Origin: Lineus longissimus
Taxonomy: Eukaryota > Nemertea > Pilidiophora > Heteronemertea > Lineidae
Assembly: GCF_910592395.1 (NCBI RefSeq)
Contig: NC_088308.1
Span: forward strand, 12,851,001 to 12,915,000
DNA: 64,000 bases
Direction: 5' to 3'
Below the pieces are notes generated by a model. It had not been told where the DNA came from and ran no database searches. It worked only from the letters and a program-made list of their open reading frames with translations. A program made the translations under genes and the position numbers. Shown in pieces: positions 23,601 to 33,626 of this stretch (positions are counted from its first letter, which is position 1; each line of letters starts with the position of its first letter).

Positions 23601-23807
23601 CATTACTTTTTTCACTGCACTCGGTATACTGCGCAGAGACATCAGTTGGTACTTGAACTCGAGGATAGATTTCCTCCACCTAGAATTTTACCGTATAGTG
23701 TACAGGATTTTCTTTTTGGTAACGAGGCTTACTCCCATGATACAAATATATCTATATTTTCAGTAGTTCAAACTTACATTGAAAGAACACGCAGATTTAC
23801 TCGCTGA
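20665..23807 (+). pseudogene. LINE A ORF2 (endonuclease, reverse transcriptase), broken
   Basis: Endonuclease: HLNINSLRNKIDQL, DIIALTETKL, GDLNEDLL and SDHCPV mark the APE fold. The frame is lost near 20790 and again after TAA at 21390. The RT (598-residue open frame 21698-23494) is intact across its motifs: YRPVSLLC, FDISKAFDKVSHKA (motif A), GVPQGSVLGPLLF, LFADDTF (catalytic ADD) and the HLGL thumb region. The C-terminal frame resumes at 23517 after small indels and holds CNYCFDKPVENPYHYFFHC, a CCHC-type knuckle. The enzyme would nick DNA and prime reverse transcription of its own RNA. By RT style it belongs to the CR1/jockey supergroup; I cannot fix the clade by eye. It is not functional as a whole because of several frameshifts. 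Confidence 0.85.
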
Positions 23808-23899
23808 TATCTCTGCACATTATATCTTGTGATATCTGACCTCGGTCAATTACAGTTGTCCATCTTGTGTTTTATGTAATTTGTAAATAGTGTAATGAG

Positions 23900-24909
23900 G
23901 GGGCATAAGCGTTAAGCATATTGCTTTTTTATGCCTCCTCCTAAAGAGGTTGAATAGCGCCTCCAGAAGCAAGCAACAGCGCCACCCGTAGCAGAAATAA
24001 GCTCTGCTTAGTGACGTCATGGTTTCCATATACGGCATCTCATTTGCATATTTTTACAACCTTATTTACTACGAGTTATAAATATGCCAGTAGCACATGT
24101 ATCATGCCGGGCGGCGCTGTCAGGTGTTTCCGCTATGGGTTACATAATCGGCTACAAAGAGGCCAGTGTTCGAGTAAATGAAGTTAGCAATGATAGCGAA
24201 AGAATGTTAGTGTATGTTACGCAGTCAATAGCGATAGTAGTGAGTTGGAGAGAGGAGAAAATGGAAAATGGAGAGAATAGTCGTATGGATTTCGAGTCGC
24301 CGGTGGATTCTGGGCCGGTGGAGAGCGAGGCCCCTGATCCGAACAGTACAGAAGAAATGGAGCAGCATATTATCCAAGACTTGTTTGACAACCATGATGA
24401 CTCAAGATATTTGCCAGAATTGCCGGCAATGAACATGAGTGAAGAGGAGATGGGGCCATTCCAGCCAAGAGACCTGTCACTGCTCATGCCTCTAGAGACG
24501 CTGGTCTCGTCAGTACGCCAACGGCATTGAGGTGTTCCCCAAGGGTGGTGAAGACGCCAAGACGTGAGACTAACACCGGCGCGGTGACAGCTGTAGCAGA
24601 TGGAGCCACGCCACTAACATTTTTCAAGTATCCGAATGGTACCTTACAGGTCCGCAAGGGGCGCGTTACCGAAAATGTTGCAAAAATCAATAACGTGATC
24701 GTAAATATTGTCATATTTTTCAAGATGAGAGTATGTAAATGATACGCAAACGGTAAACCAATGAAAGGCCAGTATCTATTGAACCTTACAAGTAATTTGG
24801 GGGCCTTGCAACTCCTTATATTTATCAATGAAACATTATTCCCGCCTAAGGTTTTGACCGGGCCGTCCAAAACTCCCCATTTTTTGGCGGGCCCTTCCCT
24901 TTAATCATA
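23900..24909 (+). mobile_element. Unidentified ~1-kb insertion in the LINE A 3' UTR, with one ORF
   Basis: Recognised by comparison with the second LINE A copy, which lacks it. It begins GGGGCATAAGCG and ends ...CCCTTTAATCATA or thereabouts; I see no convincing terminal inverted repeats or target duplication. Near its left end GGCATAA (about 23902) and TTATGCC (about 23928) form a hairpin. A 148-codon ORF (24084-24530; TATAAATATG at its start) encodes an acidic, Glu/Ser/Pro-rich protein without a recognised domain. An overlapping frame continues to 24742 with FFKYPNGTLQVRKGRV. It could be a non-autonomous transposon or a processed fragment. Confidence 0.55.
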
Positions 24910-24949
24910 AGATTGATTAATAAATTTACATATATATAAAACATTTTCT

Positions 24950-26224
24950 CCTGAATACTTTCATCTCGTCTTTGTTCCGTTATTCGTTACAGGTATTTCG
25001 TAAGAATATGGAGGTCTATTTAAAAGTATCTATGATTTAAGGAACTGTACACAGTGCCGCCTGTTCCCATATTTTCATATTTCGTAAGAATATTATACTC
25101 ATCTTGATAGCATTTTTAGCTCATCTCTGGGGAGCTTATACAATACCGTGGCGTCCGTCGTCCGTCGTCGTCCTTTAGCGAAGCACTTTTCGTCACCGCT
25201 AGGGCTAGATGGTTAAAACTTGGTGTGATGGTAGCTTTGGGCAATATGCCCAGACTTAGTTTTCTTTTTCGCGATATGGCCCACTTTCTAGCCTCCGGGC
25301 GGCCATCTTGGAAAATGTTGTTTTGCCTTTTTGAAGCTAATGGTTGTACGTAGAGTGACGGAATTTTTATGGTGTGTGTATCTGATAAGGTTAAATGACA
25401 TTTCACCCAGGTTTTTGGTTTGACCTACTTTTCAAGGTCACAGGTGGCCATCTTGAAAATTAAACAAAGTCGGATTGCAACCAAATTTCATAGCACCAGT
25501 TGCAATTCAACAACCGATGTACGAGACTCCGTCAAATAGTGGAACGATTTATTGGCTGCACGGAACTAAAATGGAGGATAAATCAAATGAAAGAAAACAG
25601 GTACCCTGCAAAGTATGGTCCAGTCTTTGCATCGAAGTGCACTGTGGCAACATGTGTCCTGCATAATTTGTACCCCAACTTTTTGATGTAAGAAAACAAC
25701 CGTGGGTTGGTTGTTTGATTTTTTTTTGTCGTTTTCAAGGACTTTTTCAGGTTTTCCATGACTGGACGAACCCTGTATATATTTCAGCATTAATACCAGT
25801 GGCTAAGTTGAAAAAATTCTTCCATCTCCTGGTATTCGAAAGAAAGTCGGTGGTAAAATGATATCGAACTTTTAATCAAAAACTTCCTAAATAACAAACT
25901 GAAACATTTTGAAATTGCCAAATTTCAAGGACTGCCAAACAAGAGACAGTTTTCAGTAGGATTACCAGTGAACTATTGAAACAAAATAAAATGTTTGAAC
26001 GGCAGATACTCCGGCCGTTTGGTAATAACACAAATTAATGTGCACATAGCAATTATAACTCTCAACTTGAAGTCCTCACAAGAATCATTGATACATGTCT
26101 ATATATACCGTCTTTTCATCGATGTAAGACCGGTTCATTAGGTCGACGTTCTTCTGACAGAGTGACCCGAGATGATAGCCACCGTCAGAACCGCAGAATG
26201 TGTTCAACTGTCAGCAGGGCCTAG
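24950..26224. other. Intergenic interval with one dispersed repeat
   Basis: Apart from the repeat at 25110-25460 no feature is supported; short frames have no recognisable protein character. Confidence 0.4.
25110..25460. repeat. Dispersed repeat with CCGTCGTCCGTCGTCG core
   Basis: GGGGAGCTTATACAATACCG, CGTCCGTCGTCCGTCGTCG and TTGACCTACTTTTCAAGGTC appear in the same order as in the array at 51330-52690 (there GGGGAGTCTATACGATACCG). The two loci therefore hold related copies of one short dispersed repeat, probably a non-autonomous element. Confidence 0.7.
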
Positions 26225-29200
26225 GGACTCGTTACATGCCGCGACTCTCACGTAGGGACAGCTAGTCAATCCTTACTTTTGCTGAACGCGCGTAGCCTTA
26301 AGTGTGTGTCTAAGAAAAAGAACAAGTTAGCCGAGTTTCAACAACTTGTGACTTGCAATCAGTTTGACTTCATTTGTGTGTCCGAGACGTGGTTAAATGC
26401 TAAGGTGGCTGATGGTGAAATATTACCCTCGTTGTATACAATTCATCGCAAAGATCGGGAATCAGACGAGCATGAACGGGGAGGTGGAGTTTTGCTTACA
26501 TGTCGTTCGGACATCCCATCAATCCGTAGAAAGGACCTCGAGAGCAATGACTATGAGATTTTAGTATGTGAAATCCGGCCAGTGGGTGGTGAGAAATTTG
26601 TAATGATAGTGTGTTATAATCCGCCGGATGGAGCTGATCGCATGGGATTCGTTCTTGCTCTGCGCAATGTTCTTCAGCTCTGCGATCTGAACTTTAACCA
26701 TTTGTGCGTGCTTGATGACTTTAACTTCCCCAATATCGATTGGGATAATGTGACAAGTAACTCAGACAACGCAGCTACGCTTGAGTTCTGTAATGTTATA
26801 AACGAATTTTCCATGTTTCAGCTAGTTCAAAGCCCTACCCATAAACACGGCAATATTTTAGACTTGATCATGACGAATCAGCCTGAACGGTTCCACGATA
26901 CAGAAACATGGCCAGAAATGTTCGACTCTGACCACTTCCCAGTTGTGTCAAACCTCAAACTTAAAATGCCGAAGAGAAGTGGTGTGTCGAGAGTTGTTTT
27001 TGATTATAGAAACGGTGATTATGACGGTCTAAAGGCTTATTTTGGCAACGCTCTAGGCCCGAACTCGAACTTTTTTCAAAGTCACAATAATGCTGATATC
27101 GGTTTAGACAGCATGTGGTCGGATTGGCTGGATGTAGTCGAGTGTGGATGCAGGACATTCATCCCAACTCGAACCATCCGAGATGACAGTTGTCCGCGCT
27201 GGATTGACAGCGATGTCAAGCATTTGTCGAACAGGGTTAATACTGCCAGGAAAAACGCCAAAGATAAGCAGACGCCGTCGAGTTGGGCCAAATATAGACG
27301 ACTGCGTAATCAACTGAGAAATATGACTCGGGCTAAATATAATAGTTATGTTAACAACCTTGGCCGGGACATTCATTCAAATCCCAAGCGTTTTTGGAGT
27401 TTTTATCATGCCAAGACCAAGCGTAATTCAATACCAGAAACAGTCAACAATGGCGAAGTGCATCTGAGCAATGCTCACGAGAAAGCGGATGCGTTCAATC
27501 GTTATTTTTTCTCAAATTTTTCAAACTATGATCCCCCAGAGCTACCGGATGTGACAACGTATGAAAATTATGCACTCGAATGTGTGGTTTTTTCTCCTGA
27601 TGATGTAAAGAATGTATTGAAATCTCTGGATAAAAGCAAGGCCTCTGGAAATGACATGGTATCTCCCAGAATATTACAAATGTGTGCGTCTGAACTGAGT
27701 GCATCTTTAGCTTTGACTTTTAATATTTCTATGCAGCTTGGGTGTTTGCCTGGTTGCTGGAAAATGGCTAATGTATGCCCAGTTTTTAAGAAAGGTGATA
27801 GACATGACATTTCAAATTATAGGCCTGTTTCCTTATTATCATGTGTTTCGAAGGTTATGGAGCGCTGTATTTATAACCAGATTTATCCGATATTGCGTCC
27901 TCTAATTTGTAATGAACAGCACGGTTTCTGCAGCAAACGCTCCACAGTGACTCAGTTGGTACAAGTCCAACACATAATTGGTGAAATTATTGATAGAAGT
28001 GGCCAAGTAGATGTCATTTATTTGGATTTCGCCAAGGCATTTGATTCCGTACCCCATTCTTTACTGCTGCACAAAATTCAGTCGTTTGGTATCTGTGGCC
28101 GATTGTTGCATTGGTTTACCGCTTATCTAACGGGTAGGACTCAGAGGGTTATCATAAATGGCTCAGAGTCAAGCCTCCTTGACGTTAGTTCTGGTGTGCC
28201 ACAGGGCTTCATATTAGGGCCACTGCTGTTCAATCTCTACATAAACGACCTCTCTAGTGTTGTTAGTTTGGAAACATTTATGGGTCTGTTTGCGGATGAC
28301 TCTAAGATCCTGAGAGAAATTAGGGAAATTAGTGACGCTATCGAGCTACAAAATGACTTAGAATGTGTACAGGCCTGGTGTAAGAAATGGGGAATGAATT
28401 TTAGCCCCGGTAAATGTGTTTTCATGCGAATAACGAGAAAACTTAGACCTATTAGATTTTATTACAACATTGATGGCAGGATCTTATCCGAGGTAGATCA
28501 CTTTAAAGACCTTGGGGTTATTTTTCAGTCTGACCTTTGTTGGAATCGTCATGTTGACGCATCTGTTACTAGTGCGTCCCGTGTGTGGGGTATGGTCAGA
28601 AGAGTTACTGGTCGCTCCTCGAGCTTTGAATTGCAGCGTATGCTTCATCAGTGCCTTGTACGTAGTAGGCTTGAGTATGGGTCTGTTGTCTGGGACACAC
28701 ATTTGCGTAGAAATTTGATTTCGGTTGAGAGTGTCCAGCGGAGAGTGTCGCGTCATGTTGTCGGTCCCGACAAATCGTATTCAGATAGGCTTGTTGATAT
28801 GAACCTTTTACCACTTTCTTTTAGACGCGAGGTCGTTGACCTAATATTCATGCATCAGTGTTTTTATGACTCACTTGATTTTAACTCTGCTCCTTTTTTA
28901 AACCGTTTCACAAAAGGAGATGACAACTTGTTGCTTCGCCAGCAGAGATTTCACACTGAGACATTTGCCTCGTCTTTCTTCATTAGAGGAGTAAAGCTGT
29001 GGAACAATTTACCTTTTTATATTAGACGTCTTGTCGATCGAAATTGTTTTAAACATCAATTGAATATTTTTTATTTGAATAAGGTTGCAACTGTGGATTG
29101 CAATAATCCTTGCACACTGGTCAGTTTCTGCCGGTGTCATAACTGCAGACCGGCATAATGTGTATATTAAAGCATGTGACTTTGCCATCAGCACAGGTTT

Positions 29201-29345
29201 CCCTGTAATTATTGGAGTCCACTTGCACAGGTTTCACACCTTTGTGGCCCTCCTTTTGGGCACATTTTTATGTAAGTTTGTATATTTGTGTTATGTTTTG
29301 TATTATGTGTCCAATAAATCATTATTAAAAAAAAAAGAAAAAAAT
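26225..29345 (+). mobile_element. LINE B: CR1-like non-LTR retrotransposon, 5'-truncated
   Basis: A complete-looking ORF2, a ~180-bp 3' UTR with AATAAA (about 29310) and an A-rich tail (29327-29345). The frame is open back to a TAG at 26222-26224 without any ATG, and the first recognisable residues (LLNARSLKC) are the first strand of the endonuclease. This fits 5' truncation at insertion. No ORF1 is present. Confidence 0.85.
26279..29158 (+). CDS. LINE B ORF2: AP endonuclease and reverse transcriptase
   Basis: 959 uninterrupted codons ending at TAA 29156-29158; the first codon is TTG, so the true start is missing. The APE endonuclease occupies residues ~1-235: NARSL, FICVSETWL (Glu), HERGGGVLL, DDFNFPNIDW (usually GDFN; here the Gly is Asp), and SDHFPV. 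A connector carries many Arg/Lys. The RT lies at ~420-720: NVCPVFKKGD, NYRPVSLLSCVSK, IYLDFAKAFDSVPH, SSGVPQGFILGPLLFNLYINDL, LFADDSKI. A C-terminal His/Cys cluster (FCRCHNC) closes the protein. It nicks genomic DNA and copies LINE RNA at the nick. Motifs place it in the CR1/L2 group. It is the least damaged retrotransposon ORF in the window. Confidence 0.9.
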   Translation: MLNARSLKCVSKKKNKLAEFQQLVTCNQFDFICVSETWLNAKVADGEILPSLYTIHRKDRESDEHERGGGVLLTCRSDIPSIRRKDLESNDYEILVCEIRPVGGEKFVMIVCYNPPDGADRMGFVLALRNVLQLCDLNFNHLCVLDDFNFPNIDWDNVTSNSDNAATLEFCNVINEFSMFQLVQSPTHKHGNILDLIMTNQPERFHDTETWPEMFDSDHFPVVSNLKLKMPKRSGVSRVVFDYRNGDYDGLKAYFGNALGPNSNFFQSHNNADIGLDSMWSDWLDVVECGCRTFIPTRTIRDDSCPRWIDSDVKHLSNRVNTARKNAKDKQTPSSWAKYRRLRNQLRNMTRAKYNSYVNNLGRDIHSNPKRFWSFYHAKTKRNSIPETVNNGEVHLSNAHEKADAFNRYFFSNFSNYDPPELPDVTTYENYALECVVFSPDDVKNVLKSLDKSKASGNDMVSPRILQMCASELSASLALTFNISMQLGCLPGCWKMANVCPVFKKGDRHDISNYRPVSLLSCVSKVMERCIYNQIYPILRPLICNEQHGFCSKRSTVTQLVQVQHIIGEIIDRSGQVDVIYLDFAKAFDSVPHSLLLHKIQSFGICGRLLHWFTAYLTGRTQRVIINGSESSLLDVSSGVPQGFILGPLLFNLYINDLSSVVSLETFMGLFADDSKILREIREISDAIELQNDLECVQAWCKKWGMNFSPGKCVFMRITRKLRPIRFYYNIDGRILSEVDHFKDLGVIFQSDLCWNRHVDASVTSASRVWGMVRRVTGRSSSFELQRMLHQCLVRSRLEYGSVVWDTHLRRNLISVESVQRRVSRHVVGPDKSYSDRLVDMNLLPLSFRREVVDLIFMHQCFYDSLDFNSAPFLNRFTKGDDNLLLRQQRFHTETFASSFFIRGVKLWNNLPFYIRRLVDRNCFKHQLNIFYLNKVATVDCNNPCTLVSFCRCHNCRPA

Positions 29346-29811
29346 TAATGCATACGCCTACCGCGAGCACAGGGCACAATACCATTTCACTCATTGGTCG
29401 AAAGTTGAATGAAGTAGGTGTATTACTAGTAGAATGACAGATTGGCCTAACGAGACACATAGGATATGCAAAGCGCTCGCGTTTATTGTGGTTTGCGGTC
29501 TGAGTTTGCGGTTTCAGTGCGGTTTTGCGGTTTGGGTCTGTTTGATAGATCAACGTTAACCCTTTCTCACATAAAACGCGTTTGAGTGGGCATCACAGGC
29601 CTTTTGGGGGCTCTACTAGCATCGCTTTAAGCCAGCGACGCTTCGTGCATTCAGGTTTATTCAGATTGGCTTTCACCCAATCTTTATTCATCTTTTTTTG
29701 CTTTTATTCATTGTTTTTATTTTTTATTTCTCATTTCTGTTTTTTTTTAAATTCATTATTTTGGATTTTTATTCTGGTCCGGTTGTCGATTTTCTCTGTT
29801 GACCCGATTGC
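29346..29811. other. Short intergenic stretch, T-rich
   Basis: A CATTTTT/TTTATT-rich segment (29680-29770) with no supported gene. Tandem GCGGTTT words near 29488-29530. Confidence 0.4.
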
Positions 29812-30890
29812 TTACTGCCCTGTTATCTCAGGCTCAAACTCATCAGGCAGATTGAGGAATTCTACCCCCTGTTCGTCGTCATCGTCGTCATCTGGAACTG
29901 GGTGTGGACCTGCGTCTATGTTCTGTGGGCGTAACGCTACCAAAAGTATGAAATGTTCAGCATGGGCCTCATGGACGTATGGGATGAAGATTTCGTCAAG
30001 CCAATGGTGACTCGTCTCCTGTCTGACCCATCCCGTGGCGGAAGATGTGACCACAACGTTTTCGGGCAACTCGGCCTCTTCCAGAGCTCTTCCAGAGCTC
30101 GAAGCGCGCGAACAAATCCTCTTCTCGGAAAGGTGATGTGGGCTCGCATCTTATCGCCATTTGCCGCCACGCAAAGTGTAACAGAACATCCCAGCTTTGC
30201 ATTCTTCCTGGAGGTTCGTACATCAACAGCCTTGGCACATTTCTCATTGAGGGTGTACATTAGGCGGAGGTCAAAAAGGAGGAAAGTCTGGTACATGTTG
30301 AAGAACAGGCGCATTCGTATACCAACATTTTCGATGGTGTTGGTTATTTCATCCCGAAAGTTTCGAACCAGGACAACGGCGTTTTCTGGAATGGTGGTAG
30401 TGTTCTTCATGATCTTTCGCAGGCTGATGTCCTTCCTCTTCATAAAAAGTTCCACCCAGCCGTTGGATGCATGGAAATCATGCATTAGTGGTTTTGCCTC
30501 TGTGGCGAGTTGTCGGCGCTCTTCTGGGAGGGCTTCCCACCAGGTCTGGAATAGTTGCACGGCCTTCTCCTGGACATCCTGGATCACAACAGGTAGACGT
30601 CTTCGCCGAACATCCCGGAACCAAATTTCTAGTTGGTCATCGACCTCAGGCCAGTAACCAATCATCCTCTGCTTCACCTTTCGGTCTTTGCCCCGGTTCT
30701 GCTCCTCCTTCAATTCCAGGTCATGACGGTTCCACCTGCGAAACGTCTCAAAAGGTATGTTGTGGTGGTTGGCAAATTCTGTCATCGTTCGCACAGTGCC
30801 ATTTCCAATGGCAACCTCAAAGTATCGCAGGTATCGTAGCTTCTCCGACACGGAATAACTACGCTTTCTTTTAGGCAGTGGCTCATCCAT
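29812..30890 (-). pseudogene. pogo/Tigger-type transposase, frameshifted and internally deleted
   Basis: The start is taken as ATG 30890 (MDEPLPKRKR), because a TATA box (TATATAAAG) sits 52 bp upstream on the same strand. Domains in order: a psq-like helix-turn-helix (YSVSEKLRYLRYFEVAIGN), then a CENP-B/Tc5-type helix-turn-helix (MIGYWPEVDDQLEIWF ... ASNGWVELFMKRKDISLRK), then the beginning of the DDE domain (LFFNMYQTFLLFD, TLNEKCAKAVDVRTS). The usual first catalytic Asp of 'N-x-D-E/Q-T' is Tyr here. An 11-bp tandem duplication (30076-30097) shifts the frame. The next frame (from 30069) continues with NVVVTSSATGWVRQETS and EHFILLV, then jumps to an acidic tail (DDDDDDEQGVEF), so the segment with the later catalytic residues is missing. 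Confidence 0.8.
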
Positions 30891-30941
30891 ATTTCTACAA
30901 GTTGTAGGCAAGGCAAGAAGAGGTTTCCGACAGTACCCAAA

Positions 30942-30950
30942 CTTTATATA
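30942..30950 (-). promoter_or_regulatory. TATA box of the pogo transposase gene
   Basis: TATATAAAG on the minus strand, 52 bp upstream of the chosen ATG. It makes the in-frame codons upstream of 30890 unlikely to be translated. Confidence 0.45.
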
Positions 30951-30965
30951 CGCCTGAAACCTCAC

Positions 30966-31425
30966 TGATTGCTCAATAGTTTTTGCCCTTTTAGGCCTAC
31001 GTGTTGTCCCAACTAAAATGCTAAGGTAATTCTCCCGGATTCCAAACTATGGACCAGACATTGTTGTTCGAAGTTCCTTTCAATCATCCATTACACTCAG
31101 CAAACAAGCCTTGATATGCCTTTTTTACACTTTTTAAGGTACTCAAATTTTGAAATTAAACATCCTGTAAAAACCGGTGGAGTATTTTGTGGGACACCCC
31201 GTATTATTCCGCCGCGGCACTCGTCCTTACAAATGACGCAACCCTATTAGGTCACCTGCGAAACACACAGCAGCCCCTCTAAAACCTAGGCCTGCCTTCC
31301 AAGTTGACAGTCTACTGCTATTGGTCGTTACCATGCGTGTATTGTGATCCTCTACTACGTACCATCATAAGGTGGGTTTGGCCTGAATATTAGGAACCGG
31401 TGGTTTATCGATGAAAAGACAGTAT
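30966..31425. other. Flank between pogo remnant and Polinton 1
   Basis: No gene seen. Ends in the 6-bp Polinton target duplication CAGTAT (31420-31425). Confidence 0.5.
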
Positions 31426-31586
31426 AGTAATATATTAATGAGGTGATAGGAATGTAGGTATTTTGAAGCTATTTTGACAAAATCCCTTACAGGCCTTTTT
31501 GCCTCAAAATAGCTTAGAAACCCCTAAGAACCAGACACCTCATTAATATATTACTTAGGGAATACACTGGTAGTCAATGGGTTAAT
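31426..31586 (+). repeat. Polinton 1 left terminal inverted repeat, itself a foldback
   Basis: 161 bp, inverted at 49515-49675 with very few differences. Its own first 20 bases (AGTAATATATTAATGAGGTG) are inverted again at 31536-31555. An inner 11-bp pair (AGCTATTTTGA at 31467, TCAAAATAGCT at 31504) lies between them. A single arm can therefore fold as a 130-nt two-stem hairpin. Confidence 0.95.
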
Positions 31587-32369
31587 GTAATCATGACTTA
31601 CTGTATTCCAACAGAAAGTACAGGTCAAGAGCTTTCCAAGGATACCTCATTTGCAAATATCCATTGAGAAATGGCAGAGAAATTGACCCTATTCCCATGC
31701 ATGTGCCACACTGAATGAGAGATCACATGACAGCTGTGACGCGCATAATCAATAGGCGCTCTTATTACCTTAAACAGATGTTACTTTTAAATAGGCATAA
31801 ATGTTATTGATTGAATATAATAACATATGATTACCACGCAGAATACCCGGGTTCGAGTCTGGCCTATGTCAAGCTTGTTTACTGCGTCGGTTGTTTAGTT
31901 ACATCTTACAATGAAAGATGTCGCTGACAATCGGTTGCCAAGGATGACAACTTCCTGTTGTGATTGTTGTCATTGTACAACGAGCAAACACTGGTTGCTA
32001 TCAAAACATTGTCCGTTGCTAAGATGACAGGAATTGGGTAATGAACATGACAGGAATTATGGGTAATGAACATGACAACGAGTTGTTGTCATTGTACAAC
32101 GAGCAAACAAGTGTTTGCCGGTTGCCACGAGCAAACACTGTGATCGGTTTGCGCATGTCCGTTGCCAAGATGACAGGAATTATGGTGTATGTGCATGATC
32201 AAGCCAACACACCAGTTTACCAGTGGAATGATGTACCAGTAAGTGGAATGATGTACCAGTTTGACACCATGTGGCGCCACAGTAAAGAGCAATACTACAG
32301 TGGCGCCAAGTGTTTTTTAGAGGCCTGCTCTTGGAACTATTATTAATTTTACGAGTAAATAAATACAAG
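31587..32369. other. Polinton 1 left spacer with short direct repeats
   Basis: No gene. AAGATGACAGGAATT and GTTGTCATTGTACAACGAGC recur between 31920 and 32190. GGAATGATGTACCAGT is duplicated in tandem (32224 and 32242), and a hairpin of GTGGCGCCA words lies at 32271-32306. Probably the promoter or replication-proximal region. Confidence 0.5.
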
Positions 32370-33626
32370 ATGGCCACTGGATATTTATTAAATACAGATA
32401 GAGCACATAGAATTCCACTCGGTTTGAAAGCTGAGAGGCAGCATCACATCATTACTCATAATCCCTCTTCTGCTAATCCCAGAGAAACTTTGTATGTTAG
32501 AATACCGGCATTGCGGGAGAATACATTTTTTGTACCCAGGTCTCTTTATTTGTCTGCTGATGTAACCATTTCTGGTGATTCTAAAAATAGTGTTGTAAAT
32601 AATCTTGGTAAAAATCTAATCTCAAAGATGGTGGTTAAGTGGGGAACAGAGCAGATATTTGACCTTGACGAATACAGCCATTTTTCTACATTTAAAGATC
32701 TGTGGCTAACTGGAGAAGAAAGAAATGATAGAGTTTTTCAGGGTATTCAATCAGAAAATCTTAGAGAATTAAGATCGGGAGTAGCTGAAGCTGATGTCAC
32801 TGGTGAAACAGCTAATGAAAAGACACTAAAGGAAGTGTTTGATAAGAAGTACAAAATACCATTAGATTTTGAATTATTTCACCATCATGCTCCATTTTAC
32901 AAGTTTCCAATTCAAGAAGATGTGATTATTGAAATAACTTTAGCACCAAAGGAGGAAATCATAGTCACATCAACCACAGCTAGCATGGGCTACAAACTTG
33001 AAAATATCAGTTTTGAATACGACACGGTTACTAATAAGATGATTGCAAATCAACTGAGCAATAAGTACAACTCTGGTTTCTCGATATTTTATGATTGGGT
33101 AGACCATTTTAAAACAGTTAATGTTACTGCTAATGAAACACTGATTAATGAGAACATCAACTTTCCAAGAATGTCAATTAAAGGATTATTGTTATTATTT
33201 GTGTCTGACTATGTAGATGGAGCTAGAGATTCAGAGAAGTTTGAAAACCCTAACATAAGTAATGTACAAATCACAATTCAGGGTGTTGCCAATCAGGTGT
33301 TCCCAGAAGGAATGAGAATGATGGATCAATGGGAGGAGATCAAGAAACACTTCATGTCTGAAGATTTGAAGAAAACTCATGACTGTAACATGACAATGGA
33401 GAAATACTATGGTGATTCTAATCACTATGGTTTATGGTTGGACCTGAGAACTTCTGACGACAATAGATTACACGGATCAGGAAAGAAGCTCCAGAACACA
33501 AAATATGGTATTCAATTATCTATTACAAAGAAATCTGGAAAGGGACCATACAAAATGCACATATTCGTGGTTTCTGATGCCCAGGTAAACATCCAGAATT
33601 CTCAGATTGCTTCACTCCAACACTAA
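32370..33626 (+). CDS. Polinton major capsid protein candidate (double jelly-roll)
   Basis: 418 residues from ATG 32370 (MATGYLLNT); the Polinton 2 homologue starts at the matching codon. Predicted to be almost all beta: ETLYVRIPALRENTFFVPRS and DVIIEITLAPKEEIIVTS read like the strand pairs of a capsid jelly-roll. IPLDFELFHHHAPFYKFPIQ resembles the loop between the two rolls in Polinton capsid proteins. Size, position at the left end and its association with a penton-like gene and a packaging ATPase support this role; shell assembly has been proposed for the family. The assignment is from pattern and context, not a search. The last ~15 residues differ from the Polinton 2 copy, where a tandem repeat starts. 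Unlike most neighbours it lacks the TAAATG start. Confidence 0.7.
   Translation: MATGYLLNTDRAHRIPLGLKAERQHHIITHNPSSANPRETLYVRIPALRENTFFVPRSLYLSADVTISGDSKNSVVNNLGKNLISKMVVKWGTEQIFDLDEYSHFSTFKDLWLTGEERNDRVFQGIQSENLRELRSGVAEADVTGETANEKTLKEVFDKKYKIPLDFELFHHHAPFYKFPIQEDVIIEITLAPKEEIIVTSTTASMGYKLENISFEYDTVTNKMIANQLSNKYNSGFSIFYDWVDHFKTVNVTANETLINENINFPRMSIKGLLLLFVSDYVDGARDSEKFENPNISNVQITIQGVANQVFPEGMRMMDQWEEIKKHFMSEDLKKTHDCNMTMEKYYGDSNHYGLWLDLRTSDDNRLHGSGKKLQNTKYGIQLSITKKSGKGPYKMHIFVVSDAQVNIQNSQIASLQH

Larger units (their letters stand above)
20335..24948 (+). mobile_element. LINE A: non-LTR retrotransposon, interrupted in its 3' UTR
   Basis: Contains a 2A-like leader (20600), an apurinic endonuclease region (20665-21392), an RT (21698-23494) and a zinc-knuckle C-terminus (to 23807). 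A second, nearly identical copy lies on the minus strand at 61773-64000 and defines the 3' UTR. In that copy ...GTGTAATGAG is followed directly by ATTGATTAATAAATTTACA. Here the two halves are separated by about 1 kb (23900-24909), so something inserted into the 3' UTR. The 5' boundary is approximate: it is where the upstream pseudogene's protein sense stops. Confidence 0.85.

Noticed and set aside
9703-23807. ORF1 at 9703 and LINE A ORF2 at 20665 as one LINE split by later insertions
   Set aside because: After the Harbinger right end no LINE sequence resumes, and a different decayed gene fills 16.6-20.3 kb; continuity cannot be shown.
31840-31870. GGGTTCGAGTCTGG as a tRNA gene B box
   Set aside because: No A box or cloverleaf partner at the right distance upstream.
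32790-32815. CTGATGTCACTGGTGAAAC in the capsid gene looks like a hammerhead ribozyme core
   Set aside because: It is coding sequence, and the homologous Polinton 2 codons differ in the core positions (GACGTTACCGGTGAAAC), so no ribozyme is conserved.
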